A stretch of 64,000 nt of DNA from CAYSCZ01 sp051155775 (GTDB taxonomy: Bacteria; Bacteroidota; Bacteroidia; Cytophagales; Cyclobacteriaceae). How positions within the stretch are numbered: position 1 is the first letter of the stretch; every line of letters starts with the position of its first letter. The notes beneath the pieces were generated by a model, which was not told the DNA's origin, ran no database searches, and worked only from the letters and a program-made list of their open reading frames with translations. Below, piece by piece: positions 45,808 through 55,143 of the stretch. The position numbers were made by a program, and so were the translations under genes. The stretch covers positions 35,531-99,530 of the forward strand of contig DAXETV010000005.1 of assembly GCA_051155775.1 (NCBI GenBank). Reading direction: 5' to 3'.

Positions 45808-46590
45808 TTACAAACTTCCGGTTCTGCCTCCATCTACAGGGATATTGGTGCCATTAATATAATTGGCATATGGGGAGGCAAGGAAAGCTGCTAAATAAGC
45901 TATTTCAGAGGGCTCACCAAACCTTTTCGCAGGAACACTTTCTTTCATCTTTTCCTCCAGCCAGCTGGTGGTTTTGCCGGAGTCTTCAGCCATTCGTTGG
46001 AATAATGTTTCAAGGCGTTTGGTATTTGTCAAGCCTGGTAAAATATTATTTACCGTTATGCCATACTGTGCTAGTTCTAATGAAAGCGTTTTCGACCAGT
46101 TAGCAATTGCTCCTCGTACAGTATTTGATACACCTAATCCTGGAATCGGGATTTTTACCGAAGTAGAGACTACGTTAATTATTCTTCCATAACCCGCTTC
46201 CTTCATATGAGGTATTAGATGCCGGGCAAGGATATGATTACACATCAGATGTGCATTTAATCCCTTCTGAAAGTCATCGGTAGTTGCCTCTGTTATTGCG
46301 CCGGCAGATGGGCCTCCTGTGTTGTTTATTAAAATGTCATATGATTTCCTCCTTAATTGATGCTCAATCACGCTTTTTACTTCCTCAGGTTTTTCAAAAT
46401 CAGCTACCAGATAATCATTCCCGTCAGAGACTTGATTAATTTCATTCAAAGCCTTTTTCAATGACTCTTTATTTCTGGCAAAGAGTGTCACCTTAGCATT
46501 GGAAGAGGCCAATTCAAATGCTATTGCCTTACCTATACCTTGTGTGCTTCCACACACCAGCGCATGCTTATTGCAAAGATCTATTACCAT
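45808..46590 (-). CDS. Atypical SDR with Ser-xxx-Arg in place of the Tyr-xxx-Lys pair
   Basis: A 260-residue SDR. GSTQGIG (14-20) and LINNTGGPSAGAI are normal, and the C-terminal PVDGGRTGSL matches. At the catalytic site, however, the usual YxxxK reads SNTVR (Ser155, Arg159), as in a recognisable subgroup of SDRs that are annotated as 3-oxoacyl-ACP reductases but lack the Tyr. It lies divergent to the kynurenine genes (start 100 nt from haaO). The reaction is unknown, and an NAD(P)-binding non-classical role is likely. Confidence 0.82.
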   Translation of the reverse strand: MVIDLCNKHALVCGSTQGIGKAIAFELASSNAKVTLFARNKESLKKALNEINQVSDGNDYLVADFEKPEEVKSVIEHQLRRKSYDILINNTGGPSAGAITEATTDDFQKGLNAHLMCNHILARHLIPHMKEAGYGRIINVVSTSVKIPIPGLGVSNTVRGAIANWSKTLSLELAQYGITVNNILPGLTNTKRLETLFQRMAEDSGKTTSWLEEKMKESVPAKRFGEPSEIAYLAAFLASPYANYINGTNIPVDGGRTGSL

Positions 46591-46690
46591 GGGTTTATTG
46601 ATTTATGTGAAGAAATAATCCATAACTTAACCATTATAATCACTGTTACTTTATAAATTAATCACTTAAAATACAGGAAAAAACATAGAT

Positions 46691-47212
46691 ATGCCCATTC
46701 AAAGACCATTTGACTTTAAAAATTGGATCAATGAACACAGAGACTTATTAAAACCACCTGTTGGAAACCAACAAGTCTATAAAAATAATAAAGACTTTAT
46801 TGTTATGGTTGTTGGGGGGCCAAATTCAAGGAAAGATTATCACTACAATGAGACGGAAGAGTTTTTTTATCAGCTTCAGGGAAATATCGTTTTAAAAATT
46901 GTGGAAGAAGGGAAAATGGTCGATGTACCGATTAAAGAAGGGGAGATTTTCTTACTACCTCCAAAAGTTCCGCACTCCCCCCAAAGAACTGCCGGCTCTA
47001 TAGGTTTGGTAATGGAGCGATACAGGGATACAAGCCAAAAGGATGGATTTATATGGTTTTGTGAAAACTGTGGGAACAGATTGCATGAACATTATGAACA
47101 CATTAGCGATATTGTAAAACAACTTCCGCCAATTATGGAAAAGTTTAATAATTCACTGGCCCTAAGGACTTGTGATAAGTGCTCTGCTGTAATGGAAATA
47201 CCCAAAAAGTGA
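46691..47212 (+). CDS. nbaC: 3-hydroxyanthranilate 3,4-dioxygenase
   Basis: A 173-residue cupin dioxygenase. RKDYHYNETEEFFYQLQG supplies the His51 and Glu57 iron ligands and VPHSPQR His95. The C-terminal rubredoxin-like site (FCENCGNRL and TCDKCSAV, two CxxC pairs) is the bacterial structural iron site. It opens the ring of 3-hydroxyanthranilate to ACMS, which cyclises to quinolinate for NAD synthesis. It heads haaO-kynU-kmo. Confidence 0.96.
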   Translation: MPIQRPFDFKNWINEHRDLLKPPVGNQQVYKNNKDFIVMVVGGPNSRKDYHYNETEEFFYQLQGNIVLKIVEEGKMVDVPIKEGEIFLLPPKVPHSPQRTAGSIGLVMERYRDTSQKDGFIWFCENCGNRLHEHYEHISDIVKQLPPIMEKFNNSLALRTCDKCSAVMEIPKK

Positions 47213-47227
47213 TATTTGAACTTAAAT

Positions 47228-48502
47228 ATGGAATGCTCACTGGAATATGCTTTGAAGCAGGATCGTGAAGATCCACTGAAAGATTACAGAAATATGTTTT
47301 TCATACCCAAAAATGGGGAGGAGGAAACAATCTATTTTTGTGGTAATTCACTTGGATTGCAGCCAAAGAATGTCCAGGGCTATATCGAATCAGAATTGAA
47401 AGTTTGGCGTGATTCAGGTGTTGAAGGACATTTCTCGGGAGAAAAACCATGGACTACTTACCATAAATTCTTTAGAAAGCCTCTCGGCGATTTGCTGGGA
47501 GCTAAGGATTCTGAGATTGTGGTAATGAATAACCTGACTGTTAATTTACATTTATTAATGGTCTCTTTCTACAGACCTGAGAGAAACAAATATAAGATTA
47601 TGATGGAAGGACATGCCTTTCCATCTGACCAGTATACCGTAGAAACCCAGTTGAAATTTCATGGATACGATCCTGATGATTCAATAATCGAATTATTTCC
47701 AAGGGCGGGTGAGCACACGCTAAGAAATGAAGATATAATAGGAGCTATCAATCAACATGCAACAGACCTGGCACTGATTCTATTTAGCGGCGTTCAATAT
47801 TACAGTGGTCAGTATTTTGATATTGAGTCAATAACCAGAGCGGCTCATGAAAATGGGGTTATTGCGGGCTTTGATTTAGCACATGCCATAGGTAATGTTC
47901 CACTATCCCTGCATAATTGGAATGTAGATTTTGCAACCTGGTGTAGTTATAAATATTTAAATGCCGGCCCGGGATCTGTCTCCGGGGTATACATCAATGA
48001 AAAGCATGCAAAAAAAACAGATTTGATAAGATTTGGAGGATGGTGGGGCAATGATGAGCATGAACGTTTTAAAATGGAGAGGGGATTCAAGCCTGTCCCA
48101 ACGGCTGATGGTTGGCAGCTAAGTAACCCATCTATCCTTTCCATGGCAGCACATCTGGCATCGCTTGAACTTTTTCAGGAGGTCGGCTTTGAAGCATTAA
48201 GGCAAAAGAGCATAGCACTGACCAGGTTTCTGGAATATTGCCTTGATGATATAAATTCAAATAAACAGTTTGAAATTTTAACACCAAGGAATGAACAAAG
48301 AAGAGGGGCACAATTATCAATTCTTATACCCGATAAAGGAAGGTGGGTTTTCGAAGGATTAATTAAGCGGGGTGTAGTACTGGACTGGCGAGAACCAGAT
48401 GTAATCCGTGTTGCTCCGGCACCTTTTTACAATACATACACTGATATTTTTAAATTCTGTAAATATTTTGAGGAGTTAATAAATGAGTACGACAAAGGAT
48501 GA
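47228..48502 (+). CDS. kynU: Kynureninase
   Basis: A 424-residue PLP hydrolase. IYFCGNSLGLQPKN is the family opening, GFDLAHAIGNVPL holds the aspartate, WCSYKYLNAGPGS the Schiff-base lysine, and VAPAPFYNTYTDIF the C-terminus. It converts 3-hydroxykynurenine to 3-hydroxyanthranilate plus alanine, the step before the dioxygenase. I chose the ATG at 47228 over a TTG four codons earlier. Its last 20 bases overlap kmo. Confidence 0.95.
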   Translation: MECSLEYALKQDREDPLKDYRNMFFIPKNGEEETIYFCGNSLGLQPKNVQGYIESELKVWRDSGVEGHFSGEKPWTTYHKFFRKPLGDLLGAKDSEIVVMNNLTVNLHLLMVSFYRPERNKYKIMMEGHAFPSDQYTVETQLKFHGYDPDDSIIELFPRAGEHTLRNEDIIGAINQHATDLALILFSGVQYYSGQYFDIESITRAAHENGVIAGFDLAHAIGNVPLSLHNWNVDFATWCSYKYLNAGPGSVSGVYINEKHAKKTDLIRFGGWWGNDEHERFKMERGFKPVPTADGWQLSNPSILSMAAHLASLELFQEVGFEALRQKSIALTRFLEYCLDDINSNKQFEILTPRNEQRRGAQLSILIPDKGRWVFEGLIKRGVVLDWREPDVIRVAPAPFYNTYTDIFKFCKYFEELINEYDKG

Positions 48503-49826
48503 AATCATAATCATAGGCGGTGGTTTGGTAGGGGCATTACTGTCTATATTTATGGCCAGGGAAGGATTTAAAATATATGTAGTTGAAAAAAGGCCGGATC
48601 CACGAAATGTTAATATTTCCGGGGGCAGGAGCATCAATTTGGCCTTAAGCTATCGGGGGCTAAAATCATTGAACAAAGTTGGGATAAAGGATGAGGTTGA
48701 AAAATTATGTACGCCTATGCATGGGCGCATGATGCATGATAAATCCGGTCAACTTTCGTTTCAGCCCTATGGTGAAAAAGGTCAATTCATAAATTCAGTC
48801 TCCAGGAAAAAGTTGAATGAATTACTGCTGGATAAAGCCGAAAGTTTAGGGGTTCAATTGTTTTTTGATGAAAAATGTCATGATGTGAATCTTCAAACCG
48901 GTGAGATCATCCTGAAAGATAAAAAACTGGAAGCAAAGCAAATAATTGGAGCAGATGGTGCATTTTCAGTAGTTCGAAAACAATATTTTAATCTCCCAAG
49001 GTTTAATTATTCCCAATATTTTCTCGGTCATGGCTACAAAGAGCTTACTATTCCTGCATCCAATAATGGGGATTATCAAATGGAGCCCGGCGCTTTGCAT
49101 ATTTGGCCAAGAGGCAATTTTATGATGATTGCCTTACCAAATAAAGATAAAAGTTTCACCTGTACGCTATTTCTACCTTTTGAAGGTGAGGAGAACGCTT
49201 TTAGTGTATTAGAAGATGGACACGACGTCACAAGGTTTTTCGAAGAGCATTTTCCGGATTCTTTAGCTTTCCTGCCTAACTTGACAAAAGACTTTTTCCA
49301 AAATCCTACCTCTGCATTGGTTACTATAAGGTGTTACCCATGGGTTAATAATAAATCGATATTAATCGGGGATGCAGCCCATGCGATCGTTCCTTTTTAT
49401 GGCCAAGGCATGAATGCAGGGTTTGAAGATTGCAGCGTGTTTACTGATGTTTTGAAAGCACATAATTTTAACTGGGATGACACCTTGGACAGCTTTCAAA
49501 AATCAAGAAAACCCGATGCAGATGCAATCAGTGAGTTAGCGCTTCAAAATTTCCACGAAATGAGTAGTAAAGTAATGGATGATAAATTTATATGGCAGAA
49601 AAAAGTGGAGTCTGCGCTGCATAAACATAAGCCAGATCAATGGGTACCACTTTATTCAATGGTCACATTTTCAGACATACCTTATTCCCAGGCATTAGCT
49701 GTTGGTAAGATGCAGGATGCTATCATGAATTCCGTGTTACACGAAGGGGGAATGGATAAACCCGTAGAAACACTAGATAAGGATGAAATAATAGCCAGGC
49801 TTAATGCTCAAGCACAAGACGCTTAG
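48483..49826 (+). CDS. kmo: Kynurenine 3-monooxygenase
   Basis: A 447-residue FAD monooxygenase. N-terminal GGGLVGALLSIFMAREGFK is the dinucleotide-binding motif, ISGGRSINLALSYRGL follows, and GDAAHAIVPFYGQGMNAGFED is the second FAD motif with the substrate region. It hydroxylates kynurenine to 3-hydroxykynurenine. With kynU and haaO it accounts for three consecutive steps; the tryptophan dioxygenase and formamidase that would supply kynurenine are not in the window. The 3' end overlaps the convergent TerB-like gene by 26 bases. Confidence 0.95.
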   Translation: MSTTKDEIIIIGGGLVGALLSIFMAREGFKIYVVEKRPDPRNVNISGGRSINLALSYRGLKSLNKVGIKDEVEKLCTPMHGRMMHDKSGQLSFQPYGEKGQFINSVSRKKLNELLLDKAESLGVQLFFDEKCHDVNLQTGEIILKDKKLEAKQIIGADGAFSVVRKQYFNLPRFNYSQYFLGHGYKELTIPASNNGDYQMEPGALHIWPRGNFMMIALPNKDKSFTCTLFLPFEGEENAFSVLEDGHDVTRFFEEHFPDSLAFLPNLTKDFFQNPTSALVTIRCYPWVNNKSILIGDAAHAIVPFYGQGMNAGFEDCSVFTDVLKAHNFNWDDTLDSFQKSRKPDADAISELALQNFHEMSSKVMDDKFIWQKKVESALHKHKPDQWVPLYSMVTFSDIPYSQALAVGKMQDAIMNSVLHEGGMDKPVETLDKDEIIARLNAQAQDA

Positions 49827-50241
49827 ACAGTTCGTTTATGGTATTTTGTTCTATTTCAGATATGCCATCGGCTGAGTTAGCAAACAGGTACATTGACTCC
49901 AACACAAACTCTTTATCAATACCATTTTTGGATAACTGATCTTTTAAAGCATTGAGGAATTTCTTGCGCCATTTGTCAACATTATCTAGCAGGTACCTGA
50001 ATTCTGTCCTGAATATTCTCCTTAACTCTTCTTCATTATCACCCATGGAAAATTCATCTGCTAAGGTGTTAACAAGACTAAGTACACTCTCCCACTCATT
50101 ATCATCTAATTTACCATCAGACATACAAACAATTAATGCCGGATAGAGATTTACGAAATAAAGAAATTGCTCGTGTGTAAGTGATACATTTCTGGTCTTA
50201 ATGTATTCTTGATAAAGGAGTTGTACATGCGAGCTCTCCAT
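49801..50241 (-). CDS. TerB-like helical protein
   Basis: A 146-residue all-helical protein. ALIVCMSDGKLDDNEWESVLSL and FANSADGISEIEQNTINELSKR each look like the DG-x(3)-xxE metal-binding turn of TerB/DUF533-type folds (Asp-Gly, then acidic). No signal or membrane segment. Such proteins are linked to tellurite resistance and stress in general; the role here is unknown. Convergent with kmo. Confidence 0.65.
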   Translation of the reverse strand: MESSHVQLLYQEYIKTRNVSLTHEQFLYFVNLYPALIVCMSDGKLDDNEWESVLSLVNTLADEFSMGDNEEELRRIFRTEFRYLLDNVDKWRKKFLNALKDQLSKNGIDKEFVLESMYLFANSADGISEIEQNTINELSKRLVLEH

Positions 50242-50344
50242 AATTAAGTTAGGATATTAGTTTCTTAAAATTAGTGAAAATAGATTTATCAATTTGATCA
50301 AAAATATCTAAATATTTATCGGATTTTTACAAAATCAATATAAT

Positions 50345-51799
50345 ATGAAGATAGGGGTTATCGGTGCCGGTATTGGGGGTATAGCAGCAGCCATACGACT
50401 TGCCAATAAAGGGCATAACTTAGAAGTATTTGAATCTAATCCATATCCTGGTGGAAAGCTTTCCGAAATCAACCTGGATGGTTACCGGTTTGATGCCGGT
50501 CCTTCTTTATTTACAATGCCCCAAAAAGTCGATGAGTTATTTAAACTTTCTGGTAAGAATCCAAGAGACTACTTCAGTTATGAACGGCTATCAATTATCT
50601 GCAAATATTTTTACGAGGATGGCACAATCATAAATGCTTATTCCGACCGAGACCGGTTCGTGGCTGAATTACTTCAAAAAACATCAGTTAAAGAAGGTGA
50701 TTTAATAAAATTATTAGATAAAAGCGCATTTCTATACGATTCCCTGGCAACATTATTCATCGACTCATCTTTGAATAAATGGGGTACATATCTGAATAAA
50801 AGCGCCTTCAAAGCCTATCTTAGAATACCAGGGTTGGGATTTTTTGATACTTTGAATGGGGCAAATCAAGCTTTATTAAAGGATCCTAAAGTTACGCAGT
50901 TATTCAATCGGTATGCAACCTATAATGGCTCTGATCCTTACCGGACACCGGCTACAATGAATATTATTCCGCATTTGGAATATGCCTTTGGGGCTTACTT
51001 TCCAATTGATGGCATGTATTCAATCACAAAATCACTTTACAACCTCGCCAGGGACCTTGGAGTGAAGTTTTATTTTAATCGACCGGTTACCAGTATTTTA
51101 CTGGATGGTAAAGCTGCCAGTGGGTTGGAATTATCAGGACTAAAAGTTTTTTATGATTCAGTAGTGACCAATATGGATATGAACCTGGTATACAAGAAGT
51201 TACTTCCAAAACGTTTTACGCCTAAAAAGTTGACCAATCAGCCAAAATCGAGTTCCGCTTTAATATTTTATTGGGGGATTAACACAACTTTCCCGGAATT
51301 AGAATTGCACAATATATTTTTCGCAAAAGATTACAAAGAGGAATTTAACGCAATTTTTAATAATAATACGATCACCAACGACCCGACGGTATATATAAAC
51401 ATATCCTCCAAACTAAATCATAGAGACGCTCCCAAAGGAAAAGAAAATTGGTTTGTAATGATTAATGCGCCTAATGACCAGGAACAAGATTGGCAATCAT
51501 TGATTTCAAAGGCAAAAGCTAACATTATATTAAAGTTAAACCGCATCCTGAAAGTTGATCTTAACCAATTGATAGAAGCAGAAGACATCCTTGATCCGGC
51601 AAAGATCCACAAAAGAACAAGTTCCATGAATGGTGCTTTGTATGGTAATAGCTCCAATAATAAAATGGCTGCCTTTCTTCGACATCCAAATGCGACACGC
51701 CGTATTCGTAACCTTTATTTTTGTGGGGGTAGTGTCCATCCGGGTGGTGGAATTCCTCTCAGTCTGTCATCCGCAAAGCTTGTGGCTGATGAATTCTAG
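50345..51799 (+). CDS. Carotenoid desaturase, CrtI/CrtD family
   Basis: A 484-residue FAD amine-oxidase-like protein. GVIGAGIGGIAAAIRLANKGH begins the FAD fold, FESNPYPGGKLSEINLDGYRFDAGPSLFTMP is the CrtI/CrtD segment, and CGGSVHPGGGIPLSLSSAKLV the C-terminal FAD motif. In Bacteroidota, similar proteins act as phytoene desaturase or as 1-hydroxycarotenoid 3,4-desaturase (CrtD). No crtB, crtZ or crtY is adjacent, so the step cannot be fixed; the early segment looks closer to CrtD. Confidence 0.88.
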   Translation: MKIGVIGAGIGGIAAAIRLANKGHNLEVFESNPYPGGKLSEINLDGYRFDAGPSLFTMPQKVDELFKLSGKNPRDYFSYERLSIICKYFYEDGTIINAYSDRDRFVAELLQKTSVKEGDLIKLLDKSAFLYDSLATLFIDSSLNKWGTYLNKSAFKAYLRIPGLGFFDTLNGANQALLKDPKVTQLFNRYATYNGSDPYRTPATMNIIPHLEYAFGAYFPIDGMYSITKSLYNLARDLGVKFYFNRPVTSILLDGKAASGLELSGLKVFYDSVVTNMDMNLVYKKLLPKRFTPKKLTNQPKSSSALIFYWGINTTFPELELHNIFFAKDYKEEFNAIFNNNTITNDPTVYINISSKLNHRDAPKGKENWFVMINAPNDQEQDWQSLISKAKANIILKLNRILKVDLNQLIEAEDILDPAKIHKRTSSMNGALYGNSSNNKMAAFLRHPNATRRIRNLYFCGGSVHPGGGIPLSLSSAKLVADEF

Positions 51800-51935
51800 A
51801 TATTTTTTTATTACCGATCAGTTATCACTTGTGAAGTGTCCGAAAACGATCAATATTTTTTTATTGAATTTTAAAAATACCTGAATATCAGAAGATTATA
51901 CCTACTGGCACAGTAATTGTTAAAATTATATTGCC

Positions 51936-52178
51936 ATGAAGAATACTAGTACCAGATTTACCAACTTAATGAAAACGATCCTTTTAATTATTGGGATCAT
52001 TGTTGCACTCCTAATTGGTTTTAATCAACATTTATTGACAGTTAGCTCCATCAACGCTGAAAAGCAGGAGTTGTTCGAACAGGAAAGTCAATCAAAAATT
52101 CAGAAAAAGGCTTCCTATTTTTTGAACTATTTGATTGGTGCTGCATTAATAAATAAGTTTAAAGAGCCCAGTAATTAA
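51936..52178 (+). CDS. Small membrane protein preceding the PspC gene
   Basis: An 80-residue protein with one hydrophobic segment near residues 13-28 (ILLIIGIIVALLIGF), a charged linker rich in Glu/Gln/Lys, and a weak second hydrophobic patch (ASYFLNYLIGAALI). It starts with ATG and lies 4 nt before the PspC-domain gene, so they are translated together. Family not recognised. Confidence 0.55.
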   Translation: MKNTSTRFTNLMKTILLIIGIIVALLIGFNQHLLTVSSINAEKQELFEQESQSKIQKKASYFLNYLIGAALINKFKEPSN

Positions 52179-52182
52179 AAGA

Positions 52183-52371
52183 ATGCCGGAAAATAAATTA
52201 TATCGTTCTGATCATCGTGTGATAGCAGGCGTATGTGCTGGATTGGCAGAGTATTTTGATATAGACATAGCCTTATTCAGAATAATCTATCTGGTTGTAT
52301 CTATTTTTAGTGCAGCTTTCCCTGGCACATTAGTGTACATTATCTTGTGGATTGTGATGCCCTCCAAATAA
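52183..52371 (+). CDS. PspC-domain protein (stand-alone)
   Basis: A 62-residue PspC: KLYRSDHRVIAGVCAGLAEYFDIDIALFRIIYLVVS, then the hydrophobic TLVYIILWIVMPSK. PspC domains are membrane stress-response modules, usually fused or alone in Bacteroidota. It ends just before a terminator shared with clpB. Confidence 0.88.
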   Translation: MPENKLYRSDHRVIAGVCAGLAEYFDIDIALFRIIYLVVSIFSAAFPGTLVYIILWIVMPSK

Positions 52372-52398
52372 AAAAAGGAGCTTTTCGAGCCCCTTTTT
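52371..52398. terminator. Bidirectional terminator between PspC gene and clpB
   Basis: GGAGCT and AGCCCC form a stem with one mismatch around TTTTCG, flanked by an A run on the left and a T run on the right, so it can stop transcription in both directions. The two gene ends touch it on either side. Confidence 0.7.
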
Positions 52399-55012
52399 AA
52401 ATTTTAATCTCATCCAAATTTATGAATTCAATTCCTGACCGGTCATCCTTAAGGTTCATTCCAATAATAGAATCTTTATGAATTCTTCCGGATAGGATTT
52501 CTTTTGACAACTTATTGAGCACCTCTCGCTGTAAAATCCTTTTAAGTGGCCTTGCCCCATATTGAGGATCATAACCGGCTGCGCCGAGGAAATCAATGAC
52601 CTCGGAAGATGCCTCAAGCTTGATGCCTGAATTAGCCAGTCGTTTCTGTATAATTCCAAACTGTATCCTGACAATTTTGGCTAAATCTTGCTGCGATAGT
52701 GGTTTGAACATAATGATCTCATCTATCCTATTCAGAAACTCAGGTCGTACCGATTTCTTTAATACTTCAAACACCTGGTTCCTTGTATTTTCCAATATTT
52801 CTTCCTGGTTATATTCATTCATTTGTTCAAAATTTTCCTGTATAATCCCAGATCCGATATTGGTAGTCATTATCACAATGGTATTTTTGAAATCGGCAAC
52901 TCTTCCTTTGTTATCTGTCAAACGGCCGTCATCTAATACCTGGAGTAATATGTTGAATGCGTCCGGGTGTGCTTTTTCTATCTCATCCAGTAGTATTACA
53001 GCGTAAGGTTTTCGCCTTACCGCCTCGGTTAGCTGACCTCCTTCATCATAACCAACATAACCAGGAGGTGCTCCAATTAACCTGCTCACTGCATGTCTTT
53101 CCTGGTATTCTGACATATCAATCCGAACCATATTATTCTCGTCGTCAAAGAGATATTCTGCCAAAGCTTTTGCCAGTTCTGTCTTACCAACACCGGTAGT
53201 TCCCATAAAGATAAATGACCCAATCGGACGCTTAGGGTCCTGCAGTCCAGCCCTGCTTCTCCTCACCGCATCAGAGATGGCTTGTATGGCCTCATACTGC
53301 CCCGCAATACGTTTTCCGAGCTCATCCTCCAGGTAGAGAAGCTTTTCGCGCTCGCTCTGCAGCATTTTTGAAACGGGAATACCTGTCCAACGGGCCACCA
53401 CTTCCGCAATGTCCTCAGATTCTACCTCCTCTTTGATCAGGGATTTATCTCCCTGCATTTCTGCCAGTTTCTTTTTATATTCCTCAACCCTGGATTCACT
53501 TTCGATGATCTTTCCATACCTTAATTCTGCCACTCGCCCAAGATTACCTTCTCTTTCTGCTATTTCAGCTTCTCGTTTGAAATTTTCTATGTTTTCTTTT
53601 TCTTGTTGCAGACCATCAATTATTGTTTTTTCGCTTTGCCATTTCGCTTTGAGGTTGTTACGGGTATCTGATAGCTCAGATATCTCCCGTGAGATTTCCC
53701 TTTCCCTGTCAATATTTTTTTCACGCCGGATTGCTTCCCGCTCAATTTCCAGTTGCATGATTTTTCTATTTAGCTCATCAAGTTCCTCGGGCAGGGAATC
53801 GATTTCGATCCTAAGCTTGGAGGCAGCCTCATCCATTAAGTCTATGGCTTTATCAGGAAGGAACCGATCCGAAATGTAGCGATCAGACAATTCAACGGAA
53901 GCGATTACCGCATCATCTTTTATCCTCACACCGTGATGGACCTCATATCTATCTTTTATTCCCCTCAATATGGATACCGAGTCCTGCACATTCGGTTCAT
54001 TCACAATCACGGTTTGGAAACGACGCTCCAGCGCCTTGTCTTTTTCTATATGTTTTTGATATTCCTTAAGTGTCGTAGCTCCTATAGCGTGCAATTCGCC
54101 TCTTGCTAAAGCAGGTTTTAACAAGTTGGCTGCATCCATGGCACTTTCCCCTCCTGAACCAGCTCCGACCAGGGTGTGAATCTCATCAATGAATAAAATA
54201 ATCTCTCCTTCAGAGTCAGTCACTTCTTTTATTACAGATTTTAACCTTTCTTCAAACTCGCCTTTATATTTTGCGCCGGCAACTAATAATCCCATATCCA
54301 ATGCGATGAGGGTTTTATTTTTTAGATTCCCGGGCACATCGCCATCAACTATTCTTTGGGCCATCCCTTCCACAATGGCTGTTTTGCCAACGCCCGGCTC
54401 CCCAATAAGCATGGGGTTATTTTTTGTCCTTCTGGATAGTATTTGCAGTACCCTCCTTATTTCTTCATCCCTACCTATTACGGGATCGATTTTTCCCTGC
54501 TTAGCCAGTTCATTTAAATTTTTAGAGTATCGCTCAAGTGATTTGTATTTTGATTCTGCGTTCTGATCAGTCACCTTGTTTCCTCCGCGGAGCGCCTTTA
54601 TCGCTGTTTTTAGCTCTTTTTCATTAAAACCAAGTTCTTTTAAAGTTTGGGCTACCTTATCGTTACCTTTTATGAGCCCAAGCAGAATATGCTCAATAGC
54701 AATGAATTCATCGCCAAAATCTTTTAAATATTTTTCAGCGCGTTGCAATGTCGCGGCAGTATCATTACTAAGATAAGGTTGTTGCCCACTGACCTTAGGG
54801 TATGTATTGATGATGCCTTCTACTTCTGTTTTTACCTGTGATTTGTTGATGGCCAGTTTTTTAAGCAAGAAGGATATTACGTTTTCCTCTCCTTCTAATA
54901 GTGCTTTTAGTAAGTGCCCAGTCTCCACGGCCTGATGGCCTGCTCCTAAAGCAATTTGGGCCGCCTTGTTAATGGCCTCCTGTGATTTTATAGTGTATTT
55001 ATCAAAATTCAT
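52397..55012 (-). CDS. clpB: Chaperone ClpB (disaggregase)
   Basis: An 871-residue Hsp100. The Clp_N domain (about 1-145) is followed by AAA-1 with GEPGVGKTA and LFIDEIHTLVGAG, then a long coiled-coil M domain (about 400-530) rich in Glu/Arg/Lys that distinguishes ClpB from ClpC, and AAA-2 with MGTTGVGKTE and LLDEIEKAHPDAFN. With DnaK it dissolves aggregates. The AAA-2 P-loop reads GTTGVGKT rather than the usual GPTGVGKT, but the Lys-Thr pair is kept. Confidence 0.97.
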   Translation of the reverse strand: MNFDKYTIKSQEAINKAAQIALGAGHQAVETGHLLKALLEGEENVISFLLKKLAINKSQVKTEVEGIINTYPKVSGQQPYLSNDTAATLQRAEKYLKDFGDEFIAIEHILLGLIKGNDKVAQTLKELGFNEKELKTAIKALRGGNKVTDQNAESKYKSLERYSKNLNELAKQGKIDPVIGRDEEIRRVLQILSRRTKNNPMLIGEPGVGKTAIVEGMAQRIVDGDVPGNLKNKTLIALDMGLLVAGAKYKGEFEERLKSVIKEVTDSEGEIILFIDEIHTLVGAGSGGESAMDAANLLKPALARGELHAIGATTLKEYQKHIEKDKALERRFQTVIVNEPNVQDSVSILRGIKDRYEVHHGVRIKDDAVIASVELSDRYISDRFLPDKAIDLMDEAASKLRIEIDSLPEELDELNRKIMQLEIEREAIRREKNIDREREISREISELSDTRNNLKAKWQSEKTIIDGLQQEKENIENFKREAEIAEREGNLGRVAELRYGKIIESESRVEEYKKKLAEMQGDKSLIKEEVESEDIAEVVARWTGIPVSKMLQSEREKLLYLEDELGKRIAGQYEAIQAISDAVRRSRAGLQDPKRPIGSFIFMGTTGVGKTELAKALAEYLFDDENNMVRIDMSEYQERHAVSRLIGAPPGYVGYDEGGQLTEAVRRKPYAVILLDEIEKAHPDAFNILLQVLDDGRLTDNKGRVADFKNTIVIMTTNIGSGIIQENFEQMNEYNQEEILENTRNQVFEVLKKSVRPEFLNRIDEIIMFKPLSQQDLAKIVRIQFGIIQKRLANSGIKLEASSEVIDFLGAAGYDPQYGARPLKRILQREVLNKLSKEILSGRIHKDSIIGMNLKDDRSGIEFINLDEIKI

Positions 55013-55143
55013 AGCCTTTTTATTTTCTTAATACTCAAATTTCAATCCATGGAGTTTGTTATGTAATAATGGCATATTCTGTAATAAAATTACTAGATTT
55101 CATGCCAAATTGACTGTATTTAATACATAATAGTAATTAACTT

